Source: Montifringilla adamsi
Taxonomy: Eukaryota; Chordata; Aves; Passeriformes; Passeridae
DNA length: 64,000 nucleotides
Direction of reading: 5' to 3'
NCBI GenBank assembly: GCA_017590115.1
Contig: JAGGNK010006448.1
Coordinates: forward strand, 62,001 to 126,000
The notes under the pieces are model-generated. The model was not told the DNA's origin. It was given only the letters and a program-made list of their open reading frames with translations, and did not search any database. Positions 50,808 to 62,361 of this stretch are shown here, piece by piece (positions within the stretch are counted from its first letter, which is position 1; each line of letters starts with the position of its first letter). Position numbers and translations under genes: made by a program.

Positions 50808-52139
50808 GTCAGATTAATCACACCCAAAAAGTTCTTATTTCTCCACATTAACTATCATATGAATGCAGGATGGCTAGTTCAGATGTAGATAATTACAATA
50901 TTGATGTCTGGATCTAGATAAGAGTAGTCACCAGATTGCTCACTTTGGATTGTAATTATTATCTATTTAGCAAGTTAAATGCTTCAAAGTTTCTACTACC
51001 ACCAAAAATCACCATCTCTGGAATTATTAAAGTTTATAAATAACAAAATTGTGCAAACTGAAGAAAGTTAGTTCACCAGCCTCCCAGCCCTGAACCATAA
51101 TTGTATTGGAACATTAACTGTGAAGTATAAAACTGTAATCAGGTCTTGTAGAAATACAGGAGCATAGTTTTGAGGAAACTTCCTTATGCAGTTGAAGAGG
51201 AGGCTATGAGAAATATTTGAATCAATATGTGTATTTCAATTAATACAAGTACCAACCATAATACTCTATAAAACATAAAAATTTGTAAACATTTAAACAA
51301 ATATTTAGTATTATTTTAACTGCAGTAGTTTTCTGCAAGATATTCTGCCTCATATATATGTTTGTCAGTAAATTAATCATCAGCAAGATACAAGATCCAG
51401 CAGGTTAAAGGCAAACTAACTCTCAGACGACCAAATCACCAGCCTTTTTATTCTTCATTTTATTTGTGGTTAAACAGAGTGACAGCAACTCAGATTGTTT
51501 TTCTTGATTGTAGAATGCGATATTTACAAAGAATCAAAATTCACCCTTGAACCTATCTACCATATGCCTGTCACTCAGAGAAATTTATGCAGACAGACTA
51601 AAGTCTGTCTCTGGGTTTGGTCTTTATTTTTCAGTATTCTTAATTTCACACTTCATAAACTATACTGAGATTTTCACTAAACCCTGTTTCTTCAGTAGTC
51701 CAGAATATAATAATAAAATTATGCCAGAATAATAATAGATAACAAGGAAAGGATATACCTCTCTGCATTGTGCATATGTGATGAACACACTGGGGTACTC
51801 TATTACCATATTTCCCTCCAATAATTATTTTTAATTTCTGGCTCCTGCAAACAAGAATCAGCTTGGTTATTCCATGACATTCAACTGTCAGTAGAGAGTA
51901 ATTACTAAAAAAATATTTTTGATCTACATTTTCTTGAAGCAATTGCTTAGGATAAAAGGACTTGAACTTGGCTTCTTTGACTATACGTCTTCAGGGCATT
52001 CATGTCAGTACCTTGTTATTACCTACCATCTTCAATCTTGTTCAGCTAACAGTCAGCATAGCCATTTACTTACCGTGCAAACAGAGTTAAGGTTATGCTT
52101 TAAACAATAGCTTCTAGCTGTTTCCAGCTTCAATCATTA

Positions 52140-52480
52140 AAAAATACAGCATTCTGGTCAATTGAGAGAGTAGCTGCCAGTTTTGTTCAAAAATATAATT
52201 TAGCACATGTAGTAAATAAGAAATTAAGCTGTAATGTAATAAAAGGCTTTTAGATTGACTTCCACAGTGCTGTTGCTTGGCTGCTGTGTATAAAAGATAA
52301 AAATAATGTATGCAAATTAGATTAAGTTGAAATTAAAGATGTCTAGCAGAGAATGGCTAAAGAAGCCAATTTTATTTTATTGTTTGTAAATGGATAAATA
52401 TTTCCCCAGTAGCCATGAAAACAACAGAAACTGTGCTACTGAGTTCATTTGAGTTTTTCATTTACTTCTCATCCTCCCTC
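52140..52480. promoter_or_regulatory. candidate conserved noncoding element
   Basis: A block free of repeat signatures that packs several core transcription-factor motifs. There is a perfect POU octamer ATGCAAAT at 52310-52317, a homeodomain-type ATTAAG/TTAGAT cluster, and a forkhead-like TTGTTTGTAAATGG near 52381. Motif content alone is weak evidence, since AT-rich DNA produces these cores by chance. The call rests on general resemblance to developmental enhancers. Confidence 0.2.
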
Positions 52481-53921
52481 AGAAATTACTGTTGAAAATT
52501 TATTAAATCACAAAAATACATCAATCTGCTGACAGTCCAAGTTGAATTTTTAATATTTACTTGGAAAGTAGCACAAAGCATACAGTTTATGAATAGACAT
52601 TGTTTTTAAAAGAATTTTGTCAGAAATAGTTATGAGATGATAATTCGTTCTTCTGCTCACATTTTCTACCTTTTCACTTATATACATTATTACGCTGATG
52701 ACAATTGCTGATTTTGCTACAATTACACAGCTTTTAACTTTGATTTCATGCCTTCACACTTTCCATGTCACTTCCTCATCTTCCTTTTCAAGCATACAAT
52801 GACCACTACATATTTTTTTCCTTAAATTTCTTAATATTTTTCCTTAATACTAAGTGGAAGGTTGCTTAAAAAACTTGCACATATATTCACAGCTGCTCAG
52901 ATGAAAGGTTCTGCAGTGACAGTACAGTGACCTCTGCTTATTAGACAGTTTGTTATTTCTTCAGTAAGGTGTATGCACCAGTTCTATCCACTTTTAAATT
53001 TTAAGAGATCAAGATAAAGTCAATCTTTTTGTTCAAATATGCATAAAACCAAACAAAATAAGCATCTGTCTTTGATGCAAATGAGAACTTAAAATACTGT
53101 CTGGAAACTCCCAAATGTTTCTTTGAGGATTTTATTGTTCACAGCAGTATTACTGCTTCCATTTTTCAAAGGAAAGATGAGACTAAGTGAGATAAAGGAA
53201 TGAACTCCCAGAGGTAGGCACTTTCCTGAGAAGCACTATTAAAGCCCTCTAAGAAGTTGATTTTAAAGTTCATCAGCAAGGACTACATAGTATTATCCTC
53301 TGTATGCTGCTCAGAGTTGTAAAGGAAATCTGTGACAGTCTTGGGAAAGCACCTACACCTCTACCTATTCAGGTTGTTTAATTCTAAAATAATTAAAGTA
53401 ATTTCATCAAAGTCAGTCACAGATTCCATAGTTTTAATACAAAAACATCACATGGAATTAACTACCCATCTACATCATATCAGTAAGAGTTAATGTCTAC
53501 ATTAATCTTAAGTATGCCTAATATATATCAAGAATAGAAATCTTGATAGATTCTTGGCAACTCTTAGTTTTGTTTTGTTTTATTTCTTTAGTTCCTAAAC
53601 ACTTTCAATGGGTCTTCTAAAGTGTTGGTACTGGTTTTGGCCAGATGCCAATCATTCTCCTTGGTGATTATTATTGTTGTTGCTGCTGTTACTATGTTTA
53701 AGTGATTATCTCAATAATTTGTGAGTAGATGATTGTGAAATTGGTACCTCAATAGAGAATTTCTTGGTGGTAAAGCTGGTCATGTTCAAGCTTTAAGGTG
53801 GCTATATTTACAGGATGACTTCTTGATCCAGTGACAAGCACAATGTTATCTTTGCTCCCTGCAAGTGACGTAACTCTGACTGTTGCTACCTGGGTTTGCT
53901 TTCAGCAGCTGATCCTCTCAT

Positions 53922-54046
53922 ATCATAGAATCTTAGAATAGTTTGGATTTGAAAGGACCTTAAAATCATCTATTTCCAACCCCCTGGAAAGGGGCTTATA
54001 GGCAAGAACACCTTCCACTTCCTTGAACACTTCCAGGGATATGACA
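53922..54046 (-). mobile_element. CR1 LINE 3' end, minus strand
   Basis: It begins with the antisense CR1 terminus (ATCATAGAATCTTAGAATAG). Next come GAAAGGACCTTAAAATCATC and TTTCCAACCCCCTGG, then CACCTTCCACTTCC and TTGAACACTTCCAGGGAT. An internal deletion lies between CACCTTCCACTT and CCTTGAACAC. This is only the 3' UTR end, with no coding sequence. Confidence 0.9.
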
Positions 54047-54699
54047 TATATTACTTGACAGCTTCCCTTAAAAACAAAACTTCTGTACTTCTATTTTCAC
54101 AGGACTGTATCTGGCACACTTTCAATCAAACCAAACTTTAAAATCTGCTGATGTAAACATTATCCAACTCCTCAAAAATAGCTGTGTCAATACTGTCAAG
54201 TAGCATGCTTTCACATCACTACAAGATACATTTTTTGATTGACTACATTGAATGAATTCTGGTTCAGTCAGAAGTCTTCTTTTGAGATCTGCCATCTCAT
54301 TGACTTCAAAACAAAGCCTGGATTCATTCAGGTGACACTTTACGTCTACCAGGCCACTGGGTCAAGTTCCTTACATTTTCCTATTCCACAAAAGTAACAT
54401 ATATTCACAGATTCTTGTGGTGGTGATATGGCAATTGTGTGGGCTCCAGCACAACCTTCAGATTACTTATAAAGCTGAAAAGTAAAACAAAAAGCACCCG
54501 AATGAGTACAGAATGGTAACTACAAGTTAACAATAAAAAAGGCACGACACAAATCCTAGAGGAGATTTAGATCAAATACTGTCAATAGGAACACAGAATA
54601 GAGTTTTCTGTTCAATTTTGAAAATACAGACTATTGTCTGAAGTTTGCATATTCAGCAGCATCAGTGTAACCAGTACTTGGTATGAGGATTTAAACAAT
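54047..54699. other. unassigned sequence between CR1 and LTR-like block
   Basis: About 650 bases of moderately AT-rich DNA with no feature recognised. Part of the right side (after about 54530) may belong to the LTR-like element that follows, whose 5' end I could not place. Confidence 0.4.
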
Positions 54700-55225
54700 G
54701 CAGTTGCACGTCTCAAAACAGTGACAAAGAAGGAAATTCCCATAAACTAAGCCACCACAACAGAACATGTGGTAAATGCAGATGGCAACAACAGGAAGAT
54801 GATCATTCAAGGCCTGGCGATGCAGATCTGGACAAAAAAATTACCACCATGGTAAACTGAGTGAGAGGAAGCAAGTGTTCGTGACATGCCACATCAAGTT
54901 AAGGTAATAGCATCTATGTCCAATGGATACAAGATTTGGCCTGCATTGACGTGGTATCTCCAGGTGTTTGGCTCTGGGACCCAAACACTAATACCAGAGT
55001 AAAGAAGTACCAGAAAGATGCCACAAGAATCAACATGATGGTGATATCTTTTGCATAATCTCTCTCTCACTTTCTTTCTCCTCCTTTTCTCCTCTGTTTC
55101 TCTCTTCCCATATCTTTTTATCTCTCTATGTCACGTTTATTGTTAAATAAAATCCATAGTATTGACTTTGGCTTATGGTTTTGTTTGCACCTTAATTTGG
55201 GCAGAGTTATTATTGGATCATAACA
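54700..55225 (+). mobile_element. probable ERV solo LTR, plus strand
   Basis: A block with LTR-type organisation and a resemblance, from memory, to an avian ERV LTR family. The left part has a non-AT-rich composition (CAAGGCCTGGCGATGCAGAT near 54809, GGTGTTTGGCTCTGGGACCC near 54963). A long pyrimidine stretch follows at 55060-55125. After that come an AATAAA signal at 55146-55151 and a terminal segment ATTTGGGCAGAG..TTATTGGATCATAACA, ending in CA at about 55225. The 3' end is fairly confident. The 5' end could lie anywhere between about 54540 and 54770, and no target duplication was found. No retroviral genes adjoin it. Confidence 0.5.
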
Positions 55226-55861
55226 CCTAGTAACTCTTATTTGGCTCAGTGAGATATGCAATGTGATGAGAAGATTAATTTTAGCTTTAAAAATATTCTG
55301 TAATAGACAAGAGGAAATTTCCAAGATTTGAAATCTGCTAGTATTCTTTAAGAACTGAATTTGCTGAACTCTGCCAATTCATGATTTGGGGCAAATTTTG
55401 CTTCCTTTTCAAGCAATAAATATCTTTAATTCTGTAACTACAGTGTGTAGAGGTTGAGCCCACATCATTTATATCGTGTACAGTTGAAAATATGAGACTT
55501 TATCTGCAGCTAAGTGCAAATAGGTAAGCCAAGGAAATGTTCCAGTGTGAGAAATTAAGTTAAAATAAGCCACCAATCACCTATGGCATTTGTCCAAGAA
55601 TTCCAGTGAAATCAAAGGAAAGATGAGCAGTGCTGGTAGGAAAATTATGCAATTAAATTGTATTCTGCTCCCACTAAATTTAATGAGTCTTCAACTAGTG
55701 ACAAAGGAATCAGGATTAGACTTTTCATCATTAAATTGCTATTAAACCAGAGAGCGAGAGAGCTGACAACATTGTACTTCTTTTTAAAGAGGTGCTAAAG
55801 ATGATCCAAGAAATTACTGGCTGATGTGCTTTATTCTGGTGTTAAGAAAAAATGTTCTCAC

Positions 55862-55914
55862 ACAAACAAAACAAAACAAAACAAAACAAAACAAAACAAA
55901 ACAAAACAAAACAA
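55862..55914. repeat. (AAAAC)n pentanucleotide microsatellite
   Basis: About ten copies of ACAAA, essentially perfect after the first unit, over 53 bases. Purity suggests it may vary in length between individuals. Confidence 0.95.
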
Positions 55915-57109
55915 TCCATTAAGGGAGGAGTCATAAACCACCTAGACAAACCTAATATATTATGGAGAAACTAATAATGACTTTTGAAAGGTGACTTATG
56001 CCTCCTAGATTTCTTTAAGGACTTGCAAAATAGAGGGTGGAGAAACACATGTACTTAGCTTGATGCAGTCCTGCATAACAGAGCTTGCTCCTTTGTGAGT
56101 TGAACTTATGTAATCATAATTCTACTCTATTGGAAAGGCCTGGTACAAACAAACATTTGACGTAAAATAAAAAATAGCCAAGACTAGAGAATCTTTCTGC
56201 ATAAACATATTACATAATGTCTATGTAAATCCTACTCTGGCATTGCTAAACATTTAGCTTTGAAAGAATGAAAGCATAGGTAAATGTGCATATTCAATCT
56301 ATTAATTCTCAGATTTAATAAAAGACATGTAAATGTCATTCAATCTTTTACATACATGAACACAATACCAGTTGAGCCTCTTCAATTTCAACTTGCTTAT
56401 TTCTTCAGATGCATCTACAATTTCATGCAAACACACCATGAAAGCCATATTCGAAAAATTGTCTCTTAGGATCAAAATTTGCCACTGGATTAATTTTTCC
56501 TCCCTGAAGTACCATTATTTTTTATTATTTTAAGAAAAATTTCTAAATATCTTACATAAAATTTTCGTTTTCTCTTTAATTTCTTATTCAACCATTTATT
56601 ACACTGAATCCTGTTTATTTAAGTAATTATTGAATAAAACCTTATATAAAAGTTTTAATTTTTCAAAATATAATACACAGCATTTGAAAATATATGAGAA
56701 AATTTTGATTAAACATTTAACATTGTGTGGCTGTGATACCTTGTTAACTAAAGTATGCTATTATTTATGGTACATTAGAAGGGTAGATTGCCGCATATAT
56801 TGCATTTTTAAGAATAAAAAATATAGATTACAAATGGTCAATTTCAAAGTAATTACAGTAATGTTCACGGTATATAAATTCCACTGGAGTGAATGATTTC
56901 TGATTTGTATGCATTCATGTGTTGTAGACATATTTAATAATTCTATTGATGCACACAATTTGCTAGCACCATATAATGTTTGGAATGCTAGACTTGAGAG
57001 ATTATTCAAAAGCTATTTCTTCTGAAGGTGTGATAATTTACAATTTGACATTTTTCCTTGGCCCCTTAGTCTTCCCTTCTTTTTAGCTAAGTAAAATAAT
57101 GCACATTTC

Positions 57110-57310
57110 CATTCAATTGCTGATGCTTTTCCTTTACATTCTCCCATCCATTACTGCATAGGGTGTATTAGATATAAGGTGGGGCTTAATTTAGGCAACT
57201 TCTCAATATGATTTTCAAATGCTGCACTGACAAATGTTTGATGACTTTCTGTAAAGTTAATCAATTGCATTTATTCAGCAATTGTTTGCTCAATCTATGC
57301 CTCAAATTCT
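57110..57310. promoter_or_regulatory. candidate conserved noncoding element
   Basis: A repeat-free block with balanced composition and palindrome-like homeodomain and CAAT cores. TTAATCAATTGCATTTATTC at about 57257 is followed by CAGCAATTGTTTGCTCAAT, and GCACTGACAAATGTTTGATG precedes it. The two CAATTG E-box-like cores are closely spaced. This is an impression of a vertebrate-type conserved element, with no alignment to support it. Confidence 0.2.
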
Positions 57311-57675
57311 GCCATTCCTTCTTCACAAAGCAACTAAGTATATTATGATATATAAGACTGGTTACACAGCAGTAATCTTCAGTTCCCTTAAATTTCACCA
57401 CCAAACAGAAAACTTGGTATAGGGACCTCATCATCATATATGGTGTCTTTATTTAGTGCATAGATCCTTTATAATGTCCTGTCACTCTTTACAAAACACA
57501 GAGCAAGACAGCTAAGACCACGGTGTCTTAGCTGGCACTACTTGGATCTGTGAAGCAGAGAAGAATGGTTTTGTTCTCCTGCTACCAATATTTTATCACT
57601 TCAGAAAAATTCTATTAATCACAACACATGTAAAGAACAATTACTGTAATACTTACTGGATCTCAAAATAAACAA

Positions 57676-57780
57676 TATATTTAGTCTGGAAGGGACTTCT
57701 AGATCTTATCTAACGCCACCTTCTGCTCAAAATGTTACCATATTCACCGCTTGAGGAGGTTGCTCTGGGCCTTCCAGAGC
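57676..57780 (-). mobile_element. CR1 3' UTR fragment, minus strand
   Basis: TCTGGAAGGGACTTCTAGAT and CCACCTTCTGCTCAA match the antisense CR1 3' UTR, continuing to GAGGTTGCTCTGGGCCTTCC. The terminal repeat of the element is missing and the piece is degraded. Confidence 0.7.
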
Positions 57781-59454
57781 AGAAAGGGTTTGAGTGGGGA
57801 ATTAGGAGGTTTAGCAGCTCTAGTTGTCTCACTGTGAAGCCAGCAATAGCAAGTTCTCAAGAATGAAGAGGAAAAAATAAAGGAACATAATTACATTTTT
57901 TTAAATGAGAACATCTCTGAAGGAAAAGTGCAGAAATATCTTTCCCAAAGCTATCTGGGAAACATGCTCATATATTTTCCATATATTGTTCAAATTATTT
58001 ACCCTTAGAGCAAAACAAAATAAGTTTTTGACAGCTAAACCCTGTGACGTAGAGCTTGGATTGTGACCTCCTCTATCAATTTGCATATTGCATGTAATAC
58101 ACTCTGTTGCAATAGAGTGGTGAATCAGCATTCAGCCGTAGTATCCACAACAAATCATCACAATAGCTCAGCTATGATAACATGATGTAGGTGTCATATG
58201 TGCTTACCATGCTGATAAGATGAGAAACTTTTAAGTAAGCAGGGGATGAGAGAAATGGAACTAAATTTCTTCACCTAAAAGTTCTCCATCAGCCTTATTT
58301 TTGCAAAACACTGATTTCAGTTCTTTAGTATATTTTGAAAAACCTGTGATATTGGTTTGCAGGTTGTTTTCATTTGAATGATTGAATTCCTTTTTCTTTT
58401 GAAACCTAGTTTCTCTGCATCAGGAAGGTTAAGTTTCTTAAGACATGTTATACTATAATTAGAAGATATCAGATTATAAATGAGGTACCACTTGTGGGAT
58501 TTGAAATTCTATAGTTTTCAGAAAAAACTATCAGTGAAATATAATTATTCCAATTTCTTAGCATATCACACTGAGTCAAACTTGAGGGTTCATTTTGTGG
58601 CTAAATGGTAACATTTTTTCTTATTAATGAGGAAAGCATTTTAACCTGTTGAAGAAATATATTTCTGGAAATCTCTAAACTTTTACTTGAAATTACTAGT
58701 AAGACACCTCACTTTGTGTAACTTCTGTGTTACTGTCTGCTCTTATTTATTTTATTCTAATTTGAAAAAGAAAACTTATTATATCTGTTTATTTTTATTC
58801 TAGAAACAACAAAAGTAGATAGAGGTGCAGCAGCAAGATTTAAAAGCAGCAAATTAGTATGTGAAATCTCAATTAATAGCAATCCTTTGGTTTGAAGGGG
58901 AAAAAAACTTCCAATGTAATTAAATAAGAAAAAAAATTATATTTTTATTCAGAAATTACACTGGTGGCAATTTATTTGAAGACAATTTTAAAATTTTCTT
59001 GAACTGTTAAATGTTTTAAAAGATAGGATTAAAATTTTCTTTATTCAATCTAACCTCAGTCCCTCAACATTTAAAACTAGAAGACTGATGATATATTTCT
59101 AGCCTTCTGTACAAGATATATTTTTCTAAGGAATCAATATAGTTTCTTTAATCTTTAGGTTATAGAAATAGTAAGTTTTCAAGTTTGAAAATGTTCATTT
59201 GAAGATGATGAGACAAGAGGTAAAAATGTGTATGTTTTGGACATTTTTAAAATAAAATGAAACTTGGCAAAGTTAAGTATGTTTAAAAAACAGTTTTCTG
59301 TGCCATGAGAGGCCACTTGAATCACTCAGGTACATCCCTTTAGAATGTAAGCTATTAGATAATATTAAGTTTTTAAGTGCTGCTTGAAAAATAATTGATT
59401 ATTAGCCACAGGAATTTGAAAGAAGACACACAGGCATCATTAGAAAGTCCACTT

Positions 59455-60485
59455 TGAGAAAGGAGATCCCCTTTAAGAACTGGAAGTCTGCTACAATGTG
59501 TCCCCTGAGCCTTCTTTTCTCAGGCTGAGCAACCCCAACTCCCTTGGCCTGTCTTCATAGGAGAGATGTTCCAGCCCTCTGATCATCTTTGTGGCCTCTT
59601 CTGGAGACTTGCTTCGCCTGTCCATGTCTTTCTTGTGCTCAGGCCTCCAGAGCTGGGTGCAATACTCCAGGTAGGGTCTCACAAGGGCACAGTAGAGGGG
59701 TAGAATGATCTCCCTTTATCTGCTGGTCATGGTTCTTTTGGCACTGCCCAGGGTATGGATGCATGTCAACAGGTTCCATGAGCCTGTGCACCTTCAGGGT
59801 CCTTAAATAGTCTCAAATCTGATGTTCTTCTATGGGTTCTTCATTTTCCCAGGCCTTGCCTTTTCCATCTGCAACTTGGGTTTTATGGCTGGAGCATTTG
59901 CTGGAGAGGCTGAGGAAAACAGTTCTTGAATATCTATCTCAACCTTCTCCATGTCCCTAGTAGCCAGGTTTCCCATTTCTTTCTGGAGACAGCCCACATT
60001 TCCTCTAATCTTTCTTTTATCACCAGCAGAAGGTTTTCTTGTGGTCCTTGACCACCCTAGCAAGATGTATTTCATCTGGGGCTATGGCCATCCTAACCTC
60101 ACACTTGGACCCTCAGAAAATTATTTTGCATTCTTCCCAGACTACCAGTCCTTGCTTCCATCCTCTGTAGACTTCCTTGTTTGTGTGTTTGAATTTGTCC
60201 AGTAGAACCTTGTTTCTCCATGCAGGTCACTTGTCATTCTTGCATGCTTTACACTTTTTTGGGATACATCACTCCTAAGCATGGAGAAGGTGATTTTTGA
60301 ATATTAACCAGCCTTCCTGGGCCCCTCTTTCCACCAGGGCTTTATCCCTGAGGAGGTCAAAGCCTTCCCTCCTGAAGTCCAGGGCATTGAGCTTGCTCTG
60401 CACTCCCCTTGCTGGCCTAAGAATCCTGAAGATGTGTGTCTGTAATCTGTCTACTATCTGCCAATTTTTTTTGTCTTTCCCTTCA
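59455..60485 (-). mobile_element. CR1 LINE ORF2 remnant, minus strand
   Basis: This is the most readable CR1 copy. On the minus strand, from right to left, 60275-60490 encodes a piece containing LNALDFRREGFDLLRDKALV and GAQEGWLIFKNHLL, the region after the endonuclease domain. About 60060-60270 gives EVYRGWKQG and related residues, and 59835-60060 gives GDKRKIRGNVG and TRDMEKVEIDIQELF, the start of the reverse-transcriptase region. The sequence then jumps past most of the reverse transcriptase to the C-terminal part (59490-59760) with RPYLEYCTQLW and RPRELGLLSLRKEG. The 3' UTR and terminus are absent. Stops, frameshifts and the large deletion make it inactive. The open frames at 59491-59682, 59830-60075 and 60275-60499 (minus) are parts of it; those on the plus strand are antisense shadows. 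Confidence 0.92.
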
Positions 60486-60657
60486 TTGGTTAGTATCAAA
60501 CATTTCTATTGTAGTGTTTGTTTTTCATAGTCATGTAGAACTGAGGGTACTACAAAAAGACAAAAGAGGAATTTTGTCATAAAAGGTCTGGAATTTCAAA
60601 TCTATTAAGCTGCATCCACAGCCACAATTAATTCATTTAGCTGCTGCTAATCTAAGT

Positions 60658-60671
60658 AACAACAACAACAA
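60658..60671. repeat. (AAC)n short repeat
   Basis: Four to five copies of AAC. A minor microsatellite. Confidence 0.85.
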
Positions 60672-62347
60672 GGTTAGAACCATTAAAAAGTAACATTCAA
60701 TTTGTATCTTTCTCACTGGATAAAGACTAAATATGCCAAATTTCAATGCATAATATTTAGAAAATCAGATTTTGCAATATCTGAAATAGGAGTTTTAATT
60801 AAACAAATTGTCAGACTATGCTATTCAGTACAGATTGTTTTCCACTTGTACCCTTTGCTTGATAGCCAATTGTCTTAGCTATTTTATTTTCAGCACCACA
60901 TCATTTTCTCAAGACATCAAATGATGTACCTGTTACTGTCCTCTACCTTGACTGAATTTACATATTCTTTGCTTTGCTTTCCTGAAAGAGATATCTGTAT
61001 AAATTTTGGAAAAAACGAGAGGCATTTACTGATAGTCTTGCTACAGTAAATGAAAATTTGCAATTCCAAATGTAGTCTGCATAATTTTTTGTTTATATGA
61101 ATCACAAGAAGGGAGAACTACACACCGGTAAATTGAAAGACAATAATTAGGTTGAAAGAAAATACGTATTTTATACATGTAAATCATAGAAGTCGCATAA
61201 TAAGATCAATCATGCAATTTATATACATATCTCAGAGATTTAAGCTGTGAGTTTTCAAAACAACTCCGGTGTTCCCCTTTGCAAATGGAATTCAATATTC
61301 TGCCCTAGGCCTAGGCTGAGAATCATTGCCTAGAGGAACAGATTTAAAGGTCTGGTTTTAACTTTAATTGTACCACAGCAAGCTGTCTGGTATCTTTCTA
61401 GGGTCTGACTGGTGTGACAGTCAGAGCTGGTGCTAATCTTATTGTTAATGTCAAAGACCAAGTGTGACGGCAGCAGACAAGATAGGCTCTAGTGAATGAC
61501 AGAGTAATCAGACTGGAATAAAAGTAGTTCATCCATAAAGAATCAGGCTGTGGGAAATCAGTATCAGCATGTCCACATGTTTACTTCTTTTTCATTCTGA
61601 TGACAGTTAGATTGTTTAACAGCATATTTCTTTGCCAAAGATTATTTGAAATTCATGTTATTCTAAGACTGTAAACCTAAAGGGATACAAGTCATTATGT
61701 CTGCCTGTATTATCTGTACTGAACATTTTAAGATATAGTGAACATTCTTATGTGAAAATAATTCTAGATATAATTTAACAATTGGTTATAATGAATGTCC
61801 TGAGTCCTGCAAAATGTCTTTTGATTTTTCATTCCCTGTCACAATAGATCATCATATATCTTTGATAGTCAAATTCTTTCAAAAAAGAAAAAAAAAGGAA
61901 AAGAATTTGAGCATCATTTCTACTGCAGAAGAGCTATGACATGCTAGCCAACTTATAACCTTTGTGAATTCATACTTAAATGAAGTAATAGATATGTGCC
62001 CGTAGCTCTGTATACAAGTGCAGTAGAAAGGGTTTACCCTTAAATGTGCAGTTGAACTTCTAACACTTGCTGTTGGATACAGTTAAAATTTCTAGCTTCT
62101 GTCCCTAGCTCTTGAATAGATTCTCAAAGATTTTATATAGAAATAATTTATAAAGATTATTTGCAAGATACATCAAGTTTACAGGCAATCAGGATATTTA
62201 AGCTTTTGAAGGGAGAGAATGACACAAAGCTGTTTGTTTATGGATGGTGCATCAAGTGAGCTGGTGATAATCAGAACAATGAAAAGGGATCTGATCATTC
62301 TGCTTCATTCGCATGTTTATGTGTAGCCCTGTGGTGTTGATTTTGCC

Positions 62348-62361
62348 TTTTTTTTTTTTTT
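62348..62361. repeat. poly-T tract, (T)14
   Basis: Uninterrupted T run followed by AATTACAC. Simple sequence. Confidence 0.85.

Larger units (their letters stand above)
43546..53921. other. gene-free AT-rich DNA
   Basis: About 10 kb with no identified gene. A hairpin at 43647, a weak CR1 scrap at 47395, a poly-T tract at 47011, an exon-like segment at 50662 and a possible regulatory block at 52140 are listed separately. The composition patch at about 48630-48840 (CTGGGGCTGTCCAGAATGG, CATTGTCCAGTGTGAG) is unidentified. Elsewhere nothing beyond unique AT-rich sequence was seen. Confidence 0.55.
55226..59454. other. gene-free AT-rich DNA
   Basis: No gene recognised. It contains an AAAAC pentanucleotide microsatellite, a short CR1 scrap and a possible conserved block at 57110-57310. 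The overlapping open frames near 56630-57010 (plus and minus) have no family signature. Confidence 0.55.

Noticed and set aside
60275..60499. 74-codon minus-strand open frame as a host gene
   Set aside because: It matches the CR1 ORF2 region after the endonuclease domain and is part of the 59455-60485 remnant.
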